Of a DNA stretch of 62,346 nucleotides, positions 51,066 to 59,288 are shown piece by piece (positions within the stretch are counted from its first letter, which is position 1; each line of letters opens with the position of its first letter). Source of the DNA: Clostridiales bacterium (lineage in GTDB: Bacteria; Bacillota; Clostridia; Oscillospirales; CAG-272); assembly GCA_016288155.1 (NCBI GenBank), contig JAEEYP010000010.1:1-62346 (forward strand). Direction: 5' to 3'. The position numbers were made by a program, and so were the translations under genes. The notes below the pieces were generated by a model, which was not told the DNA's origin, made no database searches, and saw nothing but the letters and a program-made list of their open reading frames with translations.

Positions 51066-53564
51066 TTATTCTTTTACGGCGGTCCCTTCCCGGCATGAGA
51101 TCCTTTCCACGAGCCCGGCAAGACTGTCCGTGCAGTCTTTTTTCATCTCGGAGCGCGTACCCATCATGGAGACGAGGAAACGGCGGCCGCGCATGGATTC
51201 CTTCAGCCGTTCTTTGATCGCGGGCGCCTTGTCCGGGTTTTCGGCGGCGATCTCGCACAGCGCCGCGATGATATGCGATTCGTACTCGAAGCGGATATCG
51301 TCCGCGTCCGCGGCCACGCACGCGTCGGTCGGCGTCAGTTCTCCGGTAAAGTCGAGATCCCCAAGCAGGGTCAGAAGCGGCTCCGCGGCTTTTTTATCAG
51401 CCAGCCGTCCGAGCGCGGAGATCGCGGAGACCGCGCGGAGATGGTTGTATTTTCTTCCGCTTCGGGGGATGAATCCGTCCCGGCTGAACGCGGTTTCGAG
51501 AAGCGCGTCGAGCGCCGCGGGATCCTTCGTCAGTGAAAGCGACAAGGCGGCGTGTCGGCGGGTGTTGACGTCCCCGCTTTCAAGCAGTTCCCGCAGAAGG
51601 GCGGATCTGCCGTTCATCGCCGCCGACCAGATCGCGTATCCCGGCGCGTCGCCCGCGAGCTGTTCGCGGATCTCTTTTTCGTCGTCCGTCCACCACGGTT
51701 CGTGATACCGCGCGGCGTCCGGCTGCTTTTCCAGATCCATGACGTCCTCTCCGACGTTCAGGCAGCCCGTCTTTATCAGTTCTGCCCGGATCTCATCCGC
51801 GTCGACTTGACGGGCCGGGACGCAGCGCCTGACGGACAGGGCGGCGATGACGGCGGCCGCCTCTCCCGACTTGTACGCGTCGTCCTTCATGCGCAGTCCC
51901 ATGGCGAGGTTGTGTTCGACCGAAACGTCCCTTCCCGCCGCGAGAAGACCGTCCCATCCTTTCGGGATCAGCGCGCCCGCGGGGACCGGGATCGGCAGAC
52001 ACCATCCCCACATCCCGGCGATCGTGACCCAGTCGCGGTAGATCCTGTCCTCCAGCGCGTCGTCCTTTCCGTGATTGTCGAGGTTGGAGCGTCCGTAATA
52101 CACCGGCCGGTCGGTATGGCGGCCGCGGACAAGGTCGTTAAAGGCGACCGTCTCCTCGCCGACGATCTTTCTCCCTTCGCGGAGCCCGATCAGCGGGGCG
52201 GTGCCGAGATAGCTCCGGTCGCTGTAATCGCCGCGCAGATGAACGTACGAACAAAGCGCGGCAAGCACTTTTTTCCCGAAATCGTCGGCGTCGTACGGAT
52301 CGAGGGTGCCGTTGTCGCAGTACCCGGAGCCGGTGGAGCCGTCCGGCTTCATTTTGAAATACACACTGGAAAACGGCTGGTATCCGCCGTCCGACGCTCT
52401 CCCGCCGCGCATCGCGCACCCGGCGCTGACGCAGACCGCCGCTTCCGCGGTGCAGTCGATGACGACGTCGGACGCCGCGGCGTGTTCTTCGCCGTCTTCC
52501 ATCCATCGGATGCCGGTGACGCGGCTGCCCGAGACTTCCGCTCTTACAAACGACGCGCGGCAGCGCAGGTCGACGCCGGCTTTCTGCATCGCCGAGAGCA
52601 GCGCGAGGATCTTCGGCTGTCCGCCGACGCCCCGTGCGGGGGTAAACGACGTATCCGCCGCGGCAGCGCCGTCGATCTCTTTATACAGACCGCCTTTGAA
52701 GCCGTAATAGTAGGAATAGATCCCGCCCGCGGTCGCCGTGCCGCCCGGATAGGGCATACTCTCGATCGCGAGGACCCTCATCCCTTCGGCGGCCGCTTTC
52801 AGCGCCGCGGAGGACCCGGCGGTCCCGACGCCGACGACGATGACGTCGGCCTTCCCTTCGTCATGGACCGCCGGGATCGCCGTGGGCGCGGGCTCCGGCA
52901 GCCTTGCCCGGAGTCCCGCTTCATACGCCGCGACCGCGTCGCCGTATGCCGCGGACGGCTGCCAGAGCTCCGTGTCGCTTTTTTGCGGCGTCACGTCGGG
53001 CTCATGCGCGATCATGGCGATCTTCTTTTCGCATCGGACGGAAATCCGCGCGCGGTCGGGATCTCCGTCCACGGCGGTTTTATGGATCGTGCCGGTCTCG
53101 TCGATGCAGTTCAGCGTGATCTTCGCCGATCCCGGCTTTTTCCGGCCGAACCAACCGCGGGTGACGAACGTGCTCGTCGTGTCGAGGATCGTGCGGGCGT
53201 TCAGGCGGTATTCGACGCCGCAGCAGACAAAACGAACGGCATATCCGCCGATGCCGGAGCGGACGTCCGTGATCGTTGAGAAGAAAAAGCAGTCGGCTCC
53301 CGTCTCAGAAAGAAGCCGCGCGGTCACCGGCGCGACCGCCGGAAGCCAGATTGTACCGTCCCGGACGGCGCGCCGCTCCGACAAGGCGCGATGCAGCGCG
53401 TTGTCGGCGGGGCTTGCCTTCTCGCCCTTCCAGGCGGCGGAGAATTCCGCCCCGCAGGTGCATCCGCTCTCGAGAACGGCAACGGAGAGATCCTTGTACC
53501 TCTCTGCCGCCGCGGCGCCGTATACGGTGGCGCCTATGATCAGAAGATCGTACCGTTCTTTCAT
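51066..53564 (-). CDS. FAD-dependent oxidoreductase with duplicated N-terminal half and HEAT-like tail
   Basis: The 832-residue protein has a degenerate dinucleotide fold at the start (YDLLIIGATVYGAAAAE, residues 6-21). A complete FAD-binding motif follows at 240-268 (DVIVVGVGTAGSSAALKAAA), then PYPGGTATAGGIYSYYYGFKG and SDVVIDCTAEAAVCVSAGC of the FAD_oxidored family. The C-terminal ~170 residues (HAALSLSLTKDPAALDALLE, AISALGRLADKKAAEPLLTL) look like HEAT-type helical repeats. Family members oxidise sugars or remove leaving groups in glycan loci; the reaction is unknown here. GGAGG lies 8 bases before the ATG at 53564. It is last in a unit with the SIS and ROK genes. Confidence 0.8.
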   Translation of the reverse strand: MKERYDLLIIGATVYGAAAAERYKDLSVAVLESGCTCGAEFSAAWKGEKASPADNALHRALSERRAVRDGTIWLPAVAPVTARLLSETGADCFFFSTITDVRSGIGGYAVRFVCCGVEYRLNARTILDTTSTFVTRGWFGRKKPGSAKITLNCIDETGTIHKTAVDGDPDRARISVRCEKKIAMIAHEPDVTPQKSDTELWQPSAAYGDAVAAYEAGLRARLPEPAPTAIPAVHDEGKADVIVVGVGTAGSSAALKAAAEGMRVLAIESMPYPGGTATAGGIYSYYYGFKGGLYKEIDGAAAADTSFTPARGVGGQPKILALLSAMQKAGVDLRCRASFVRAEVSGSRVTGIRWMEDGEEHAAASDVVIDCTAEAAVCVSAGCAMRGGRASDGGYQPFSSVYFKMKPDGSTGSGYCDNGTLDPYDADDFGKKVLAALCSYVHLRGDYSDRSYLGTAPLIGLREGRKIVGEETVAFNDLVRGRHTDRPVYYGRSNLDNHGKDDALEDRIYRDWVTIAGMWGWCLPIPVPAGALIPKGWDGLLAAGRDVSVEHNLAMGLRMKDDAYKSGEAAAVIAALSVRRCVPARQVDADEIRAELIKTGCLNVGEDVMDLEKQPDAARYHEPWWTDDEKEIREQLAGDAPGYAIWSAAMNGRSALLRELLESGDVNTRRHAALSLSLTKDPAALDALLETAFSRDGFIPRSGRKYNHLRAVSAISALGRLADKKAAEPLLTLLGDLDFTGELTPTDACVAADADDIRFEYESHIIAALCEIAAENPDKAPAIKERLKESMRGRRFLVSMMGTRSEMKKDCTDSLAGLVERISCREGTAVKE

Positions 53565-53664
53565 CCCGGATACCTCCGCGCGGCTGCGCGCCTTTCTGCG
53601 GCTTTTGTTTGCGATATCGGTTGGCACGTTCGGCGCGCCGGAGTCCCCGGCTTCTCCCGGACGA

Positions 53665-54294
53665 TCATTCCTCGAAAAAGGCTTCCTCCGCTTTCGCGCA
53701 GAGCCAGTGGTAGACCGGGAGATGGAGCTCCTGCACGCGGTACGTTTCACTTTCCCCGACCCGGACGGCGCAGTCCGCCAGCGCGGACAGGGCGGACTCC
53801 CGCTCCCCGGTCAGCGCGATCACCGTCACGCCGATCGCCTTTGCGAGCTTCGCCGCGTTCACCGCGCCGACGGAATTGCCGGAGGTGGAGAGGGCGAGCA
53901 GCGCGTCGCCCGGCTTCGAGAGCGCCAGAAGGACCTGCGCGTACGCCATGGACGGGTCGCAGTCGTTGGCGAACGCCGTCAGGAGGGCGGATTGGGAATG
54001 GAGCGACACGGCGGGCAATCCTCCCTGGAGCCGGGAGGCGAACGCCTCCCCGTCCGGATACGCCGCCTTCAGCTTCTCATACAACTCCGCCCGGAGCGGC
54101 CGCTTTTTCAGAAAGCCCTTCGCCAGTTCCCCGACGACATGGTCCGCGTCCGCCGCGCTCCCCCCGCTGCCGCAGGTGAAAAGCGTCCCGCCTTCCCGGA
54201 ACACGCCGATCAGAAGCTCCGACGCGCGGAGGATGTCGGAGCGGCAGTCGGCGAGCTTCGGGTATCTGCCGATCAGGGCATCGATCTTTTCCAT
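53665..54294 (-). CDS. SIS-domain phosphosugar isomerase (GmhA-like)
   Basis: The 209-residue protein has the SIS phosphate-binding strands TLFTCGSGGSAADADHVVGE and ALSTSGNSVGAVNAAKLAK, with VTVIALTGE after them, and helices typical of GmhA/DiaA proteins. GmhA converts sedoheptulose-7-phosphate to heptose-7-phosphate; no heptose genes follow here, so another ketose/aldose phosphate is possible. GGGAGG precedes the ATG. It lies 18 bases after the ROK kinase gene, so a kinase product may feed this isomerase. Confidence 0.85.
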   Translation of the reverse strand: MEKIDALIGRYPKLADCRSDILRASELLIGVFREGGTLFTCGSGGSAADADHVVGELAKGFLKKRPLRAELYEKLKAAYPDGEAFASRLQGGLPAVSLHSQSALLTAFANDCDPSMAYAQVLLALSKPGDALLALSTSGNSVGAVNAAKLAKAIGVTVIALTGERESALSALADCAVRVGESETYRVQELHLPVYHWLCAKAEEAFFEE

Positions 54295-54312
54295 AAGATC
54301 CTCCCGTTTCGT

Positions 54313-55266
54313 TCAGTCCGTGTCGAGGGATATCGCAAGAGCGAGCGCGGCGCGGTCGCCGACGTCGTCGCCGAGCTGTGCCGGTACGACCTCGCACGCC
54401 GCAAGGGAGAACGGGAGGCATTCTTCTTTCATCACCCGCTCCATCGGCTCCCGCAGCAGATCGGCGCAGCGCTGGAAAATGCTCCCGATCACGATCCGTT
54501 CCGGATTGAGGATATCCACAAGGACGGACAGCCCCCGTCCGAGCATTTCGCCCGCCTGCCGGTATACCGCGCGCGCCGTCCCGTCGCCCGCCCTCGCCGC
54601 TTGTGCCACGGACTTCGCGGTCACCGCACCGAGTTCATCGTAGGAGCGGCAGTAACCGACGGTCTGTCCGCGCTGCAGCTTCTCGATCGCGGCGGTCTTC
54701 GCGGCCATGGCGATCCCGCCGCCGCTGGCGAAGCCTTCGAAGGATCCCTGCTTTCCGTATCCCACGGGTCCGAAACGGTCGAGGCGGATATGCCCGACCT
54801 CGCCGGCATTCCCGTTCGCGCCGCCGTACGGTTTCCCGTCGAGGATCATGCCGGCGCCCATCCCGGTGCCGAAGGTGAGGAAGATCATGTTCCGGCACCC
54901 GCGTCCCGCGCCGAATTTCCATTCGGCGAGAGCGCAGGCGTTCGCGTCGTTGCAGAGGACGGCGGGGACGCCGAGCCGCTCCTTCGTCATGCGCACGATC
55001 TCCACGCCGTCCCATCCGGGCAGATTGGGCGGGGACTGGATGACGCCCCGCGCCGGATCGAGCGGAGAGCCGCAGCTGATCCCCGCCGCCCGGACCGGCT
55101 CGTCCGACGCGGCGGCCAGCCGCTTGGCTTCCTCAAGGAGCCGCGGGACGGTCGTCTCCGGCGCTTCCGTCGGGAAGCGGACGGAGTCCAAGACCTCCGC
55201 GCGCTCATTGCCGAGGGACACCGCGCATTTCGTGCCTCCGATATCAAATCCAATATACCGCGCCAT
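54313..55266 (-). CDS. ROK-family sugar kinase without the zinc cysteines
   Basis: The 317-residue kinase begins MARYIGFDIGGTKCAVSLGN, the ATP phosphate loop. It has PNLPGWDGVEI, the catalytic Asp in LCNDANACALAE, FLTFGTGMGAGMILDG and GNAGEVGHIRL. The zinc motif C-x-C-G-x2-G-C of most ROK kinases is replaced by RFGPVGYGKQGSFEGFASGG, with no Cys, so the fold must be held together another way. The start at 55266 has GGGAGG 7 bases upstream; the ATG six bases earlier is too close. It is first in a unit with SIS and FAD oxidoreductase genes. Confidence 0.87.
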   Translation of the reverse strand: MARYIGFDIGGTKCAVSLGNERAEVLDSVRFPTEAPETTVPRLLEEAKRLAAASDEPVRAAGISCGSPLDPARGVIQSPPNLPGWDGVEIVRMTKERLGVPAVLCNDANACALAEWKFGAGRGCRNMIFLTFGTGMGAGMILDGKPYGGANGNAGEVGHIRLDRFGPVGYGKQGSFEGFASGGGIAMAAKTAAIEKLQRGQTVGYCRSYDELGAVTAKSVAQAARAGDGTARAVYRQAGEMLGRGLSVLVDILNPERIVIGSIFQRCADLLREPMERVMKEECLPFSLAACEVVPAQLGDDVGDRAALALAISLDTD

Positions 55267-55305
55267 ACGCATTCCTCCCGGAGCGATGGATGTGATCTGA
55301 TAAGC

Positions 55306-55339
55306 ATTATACAGGATTTCCCGGCGGTTGTCAACCGCC
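55306..55339 (-). promoter_or_regulatory. Perfect promoter with a palindromic operator over the -35
   Basis: On the minus strand TTGACA (55329-55334), 17 bases, TATAAT (55306-55311). The -35 lies inside a 17-bp palindrome, GGCGGTTG-T-CAACCGCC (55323-55339). Repression of the ROK/SIS/FAD unit is likely. Confidence 0.75.
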
Positions 55340-55899
55340 CGGCGGACATTGCCCCGACCCGGGGAACGGACCCGCGGCGCCGCCGCGGTAGACGTTGAAG
55401 AAAGGCTCCGCCCCCTTCGTCAGGTACCGGATGAAGTTCCATACCGGCCGGAAATCGCCGCCGCCGTGACCGGCTTTCTCCGCAAGCTCCGCGTTCGCGG
55501 GCCATTGGGGATCGTACGTCCGGCTCCGTTCCTCTCCTTCCGGGATCAGCCAGGGCTGATAGCTCAGGTTCACCATCGAGCCGAGCGTCCGCCCGGTCTC
55601 GACGCAGCCGTTCTCCCCGGCGAAGCGGTATCCGCTGCGGGACCCCATCGCGGAGCAGCCGGTGAAGCGGAAGAGCGCGCCGTCGTCGGTGATGACGTTC
55701 ATCATGGCGAGCGCGTCGTAGTTGCGGCGGAAATCGTCGTACTGCTCGGGCACGTCCGAGTGTATCGCGAAGGCGTTGACCTTGACGGGCATCTCTCCCG
55801 TGACGTGCATGAGCGGGCCGAGCGCGTGCGTGACGTAGTAGGTCCGGGGCATCCACGCGCGCCAGTGGTATTTTCCGGGCGTCAGACCTGCCCGTCCCG
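55340..55899 (-). pseudogene. Internal fragment of a Gfo/Idh/MocA dehydrogenase gene
   Basis: This segment copies the middle and late part of the dehydrogenase gene at 27768-28949 (matching about 27946-28476). Over about 146 aligned residues, from LTPGKYHW to FFNVYRG, I count roughly 14 differences. The N-terminal NAD-binding half is absent, as is the C-terminal end; the frame after NVYRG turns into GAAGPFPGSG and stops at 55331. No ribosome binding site precedes the first Met (55852). It lies between the heparinase-like gene and the ROK promoter, on the same strand as both. A relic of a duplication or recombination is the likely explanation. Confidence 0.85.
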
Positions 55900-55925
55900 T
55901 CCCCGGCGGGACGCGGCGATACCGC

Positions 55926-58202
55926 TCAGCCTTCCCGCGAAAGGATCAGCTCCGTCGTCAGCCGGCAGTGTTCCGCGCCGCCCCGATACAGGCACAGCCT
56001 GTTGACCGGGCGGCCGTTTCCGTTCCGCCCGTACGGACCGGCCTCGACCTTGTCCGGGCGCCAGTTTCGGGGGATGACCGCCAGCCTTTTGCCGCCGTCT
56101 TCGATGAGGAAGCCCCCGTCGGTCTCGGTGATCTGTCCGTACGTGTTGAGGACGAAGCAGATCTCGTATTCCGGGTCGATCTCCAGCTCGTCTTCGACGA
56201 CGTACCGGTGCGGATCGTCGGAGGTGATCCGCCGGACGTTCTTGTGGAACACGCCCTTCCAGCTCGCCGCGACGTCCGTTTCGTAGGTAAATACGCCATT
56301 TTCGTATTCGGATCGCAGTACCGCCGCGCCGCACGCGGGGTCTTCCGTTTCCTGGGTCAGATGGATGCCGTCCTTCACCGCCGTGACGACGTTGTGCCGC
56401 TCGGATTTTTCGAGCACGATGTTCTCCGTTCCGCTGTACGAGGCGCGTCCGCGATCGATGAGGAGCGGCGTTTCGTCCGCCTCCAGAAGGAGAGAACCCT
56501 TGTCGCCGTGCGCGTGTCCGAATACGATCGCCCCGCTGACGGCGTGCAGGCTCACCGTGCCCACGTCCTCGGTCTGCCGCCTCAGCGTCGTGTGTCCCGT
56601 GACCGGGAGGCTGATGAATTCCCGCAGATCGGCTTTGGATGCCGTCACGCCGTACCGCTTCCCCCAGATGACGTCCGAGATCCCCCCGCCCGGTTGGTCG
56701 AGCAGACGGTCGTTCAGGCTGCGCCAGATATTTCCGGCGTCGGCGGCAGCCAGCAGCCCGACCTCCTGCCTCGAATATACGCCGTTCACGTCCGCGTCGT
56801 TTACCGGCACGTACGTATACCCGTCGTCCGTGAACAAAGCCTCGCCGAACAGCGCACTCTTCCGGACGGACGCCGGGAGATACTCCGCGATGCTCATGCC
56901 GTGGTATCGGGCGAGCAGATACAGCGCGTCGCTCATGCTGCACAGCGTATGTCTCCAGTAGTTCGGCCCTTCCCCCGAGCCGCCGTCGGAGAACACGTAC
57001 TGGTCCCACATGCTGAGCAGATCTCTCTCCGCCTCGTCGATGCGGGGAATATACCGCGGGAAACGTCGGCTCAGCGCGAGCAGCGTGATGATGATGCCGG
57101 AGGTGAAGTCCGGTCCCTGGTTCATCTTCCAGATGTAGTCCATGGTCTTGACGTCCGCGTCCATCCGCGGGAGACCCTTCATGATCATCGCGTCGTGGAT
57201 GACGTTCTTCCCGTGCCAGCTGAGCAGGCTCCCCGCCCAGTCGAGGACGCGGACCAGTGCGCTGCAGATCACTGCCTCGAAAAACGATCTGTGATGCCAC
57301 GCGGCGCCGGGGAAGACGCCCATGATGCTCTCGCAGAAATACGTGCTGTGCGCGAGGGTCAGCGCCATGCGGCACGCCATTTTGAGCATGTCCGGGTCTT
57401 CGTCCACGAGACCGACAAACGCCAGGTCGGACATTATTGTGCTCAGCTCCGGCTTTTGCCTGTCTTCCTCCCGTACCCAGCGGTAATCATGATTCGTGCA
57501 GAATTCGCCCACGTACCGCTCGGGCTCGATCGTCAGACCGCTCTGCGCGCGTTCCCGCAGATGGTCCATGGCTTCTTTGAAGCCCGGCGTTTTCACCTTC
57601 TCCCGGATGGCTTCCAGCCCCTTCTCGTCAAAGAAGACGCCGAGCTGCGGCTTCATCTCGATCTCTCCGCTGAAGCAGCCCTCCCAGTCGGGCGTATAGG
57701 GGCTCTCCCGGGCGAGGAGCGCCGCCTTTTTTTCCGTGTTTTGCAGTCCCATCCAGCTCAGATCGACGACGCTCTCCTCCGGCGCGGTGTTGGTGAACTC
57801 CAGCCGGAGCCCCGTCACCCATTCGCCGCGGATCTCACCCGCGTACTCGCCCTGTTTCCCTTTTCCCGTGCAGGACAGGACCGTCTGCTCCCGCCCGTCG
57901 ACGGCGCAGACGAGGCGGAACTCCACCGACTGCGGGACGCAGGCGAAGAGGATGAGACGATCGTACCCGGCGACACGCAGTTTGCAGTCCCGCTCCATAC
58001 AGAAGGGAGTGCGGGCATCCCCTTCCTGCGCGGTCAGGGCGACGCGCACGGAGCACCAGTTGACGCTCGTCTCGCCCGCGCCGGCCGGGCCGACCCGGTA
58101 CTGCGACAGGCAGGTGTATTTGTGATGGTCCGGATACGACTCGCCGCTGTCCCAGTACGGCTCGAAAATAGTTTCCGCTTCGTTGATCTTTACGCTGCGC
58201 AT
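55926..58202 (-). CDS. Heparinase II/III-like polysaccharide lyase
   Basis: The 758-residue protein has an N-terminal beta-sandwich (to about residue 190), an alpha/alpha barrel (LSTIMSDLAFVGLVDEDPDM, GVFPGAAWHHRSFFEAVICS, GGSGEGPNYWRHTLCSM) and the C-terminal heparinase II/III sandwich with AIVFGHAHGDKGSLLLEADE, LLIDRGRASYSG and SERHNVVTAV. In the family the His/Asp region binds the uronate and coordinates zinc; here HGDKGSL replaces the common HxDQxSF. It has no signal peptide. GGAGG precedes the ATG. It lies 59 bases from the upstream AraC gene on the same strand, so they may be cotranscribed. Confidence 0.82.
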   Translation of the reverse strand: MRSVKINEAETIFEPYWDSGESYPDHHKYTCLSQYRVGPAGAGETSVNWCSVRVALTAQEGDARTPFCMERDCKLRVAGYDRLILFACVPQSVEFRLVCAVDGREQTVLSCTGKGKQGEYAGEIRGEWVTGLRLEFTNTAPEESVVDLSWMGLQNTEKKAALLARESPYTPDWEGCFSGEIEMKPQLGVFFDEKGLEAIREKVKTPGFKEAMDHLRERAQSGLTIEPERYVGEFCTNHDYRWVREEDRQKPELSTIMSDLAFVGLVDEDPDMLKMACRMALTLAHSTYFCESIMGVFPGAAWHHRSFFEAVICSALVRVLDWAGSLLSWHGKNVIHDAMIMKGLPRMDADVKTMDYIWKMNQGPDFTSGIIITLLALSRRFPRYIPRIDEAERDLLSMWDQYVFSDGGSGEGPNYWRHTLCSMSDALYLLARYHGMSIAEYLPASVRKSALFGEALFTDDGYTYVPVNDADVNGVYSRQEVGLLAAADAGNIWRSLNDRLLDQPGGGISDVIWGKRYGVTASKADLREFISLPVTGHTTLRRQTEDVGTVSLHAVSGAIVFGHAHGDKGSLLLEADETPLLIDRGRASYSGTENIVLEKSERHNVVTAVKDGIHLTQETEDPACGAAVLRSEYENGVFTYETDVAASWKGVFHKNVRRITSDDPHRYVVEDELEIDPEYEICFVLNTYGQITETDGGFLIEDGGKRLAVIPRNWRPDKVEAGPYGRNGNGRPVNRLCLYRGGAEHCRLTTELILSREG

Positions 58203-58260
58203 TGGACGTACCTCCGGGTCGTTTCGTCGTGATGATTGTATCGGCTCCGCCGGGATAGGA

Positions 58261-59091
58261 TCATTTACGGTTTTTCTTTCTGAATTCCGTCGGTGTGCAG
58301 CCGACGGCCCGGCGGAAGACGCGGGCGAAATACATATAACTCGTATAGCCCGCGGCGGCGGCGATCGCGGTGACGGTCATATCGTCCTCGGTCAGCAGTT
58401 TCTCCGCCTTCCGGAGGCGGAGATCGCGCAGGTATTCCGAGAAGCTCTGCCCCGTGACCGCGCGGAACCGGCGGGAGAGGTAGCTCGGGTGATAATTGTA
58501 CAGCGAGCAGACGTACGACAGCGAGAGCGTGCTGCTGCCGCAGCTCTTCTCCATCAGGGCGATCGTCTTTGCGACGACGTCGTCCTGCTTTTTCGGCGCG
58601 TCGTCTCTGTCCGCGGGGAGGAGCGCGAGCGAAAAGTACAGAAGCCCTTTCGTGAGCGTGGGGAGATTGTCGTCGGTGCAGAGCCCGACGGCGCTGATCC
58701 AGCGGTCGATCAGCATCTCGTTTCCCGACCGGACGCGGCCGTGCTCCGTCACGCCGTACCCGGCGAGCATGGCGGCGGCATCCGTCCCGACGAACGAGAT
58801 ATACATGTATTTCAGCTTATGGATGTTCGTGAACGAATACTTTTGCCCCGCGAAGGTGAAGAACAGATCGCCGGGCCTGATATCGGAGGTCTTCGTCTCC
58901 GTCTCCAGCGTACCGGTCCCCTCCGTCACGAGGTACAGGCAGTAATAATAGTGCTTGCGCGGGAAGGTCAGTTTCCCCGGCGCGCTCTCAAAGACGAACT
59001 GAAAGGGAAACACGTCCTGTCCCGGATCGCTTCGGCTCGTCTTCAGGCAGACGTTTTCCTCCGGCCGGATCATAGCTCCGCTTTCGCTCAT
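58261..59091 (-). CDS. AraC-family transcriptional regulator
   Basis: The 276-residue protein has a cupin sensor (RKHYYYCLYLVTEGTGTLET, DIRPGDLFFTFAGQKYSF) and an AraC domain (LSLSYVCSLYNYHPSYLSRRFRAVTG and VTAIAAAAGYTSYMYFARVF, ending CTPTEF). GGAGG precedes the ATG. It sits between the heparinase-like gene (same strand, downstream) and the divergent Gfo/Idh-SBP 5 pair, and could govern both. Confidence 0.88.
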   Translation of the reverse strand: MSESGAMIRPEENVCLKTSRSDPGQDVFPFQFVFESAPGKLTFPRKHYYYCLYLVTEGTGTLETETKTSDIRPGDLFFTFAGQKYSFTNIHKLKYMYISFVGTDAAAMLAGYGVTEHGRVRSGNEMLIDRWISAVGLCTDDNLPTLTKGLLYFSLALLPADRDDAPKKQDDVVAKTIALMEKSCGSSTLSLSYVCSLYNYHPSYLSRRFRAVTGQSFSEYLRDLRLRKAEKLLTEDDMTVTAIAAAAGYTSYMYFARVFRRAVGCTPTEFRKKNRK

Positions 59092-59123
59092 GCTTCGCCT
59101 CCGTGTATAAATCGTGTATAGGC

Positions 59124-59152
59124 ATTATAGCAGAAATCGGAAGAAAAATCAA
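59124..59152 (-). promoter_or_regulatory. Promoter of the AraC gene
   Basis: On the minus strand TTGATT (59147-59152), 17 bases, TATAAT (59124-59129), with TG one base before the -10. Confidence 0.65.
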
Positions 59153-59213
59153 GCGCCGCGGCGGGAAACGGAAAGCAAGTCATAAAAATGCATAGTGTGG
59201 TCATCTTTGACTA

Positions 59214-59242
59214 TATACAGCGGCCGCCGTATCTGCTATAAT
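59214..59242 (+). promoter_or_regulatory. Promoter of the Gfo/Idh-SBP 5 operon
   Basis: TATACA (59214-59219), 17 bases, TATAAT (59237-59242) with an extended TG at -14. Confidence 0.55.
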
Positions 59243-59288
59243 CAATCCAAGATCCGCAGATCCTCAAAAGAAAGGAGCGATTTCCCTT

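Noticed and set aside
55331..55852. Open frame of 173 codons as an intact small dehydrogenase
   Set aside because: It lacks the NAD-binding half and a ribosome binding site, and its end runs into the next promoter. It is treated as a gene fragment.
59207..59242. TTGACT at 59207 as the -35 for the TATAAT at 59237
   Set aside because: The spacing would be 24 bases, too long for a sigma-A promoter; TATACA at 59214 gives 17.
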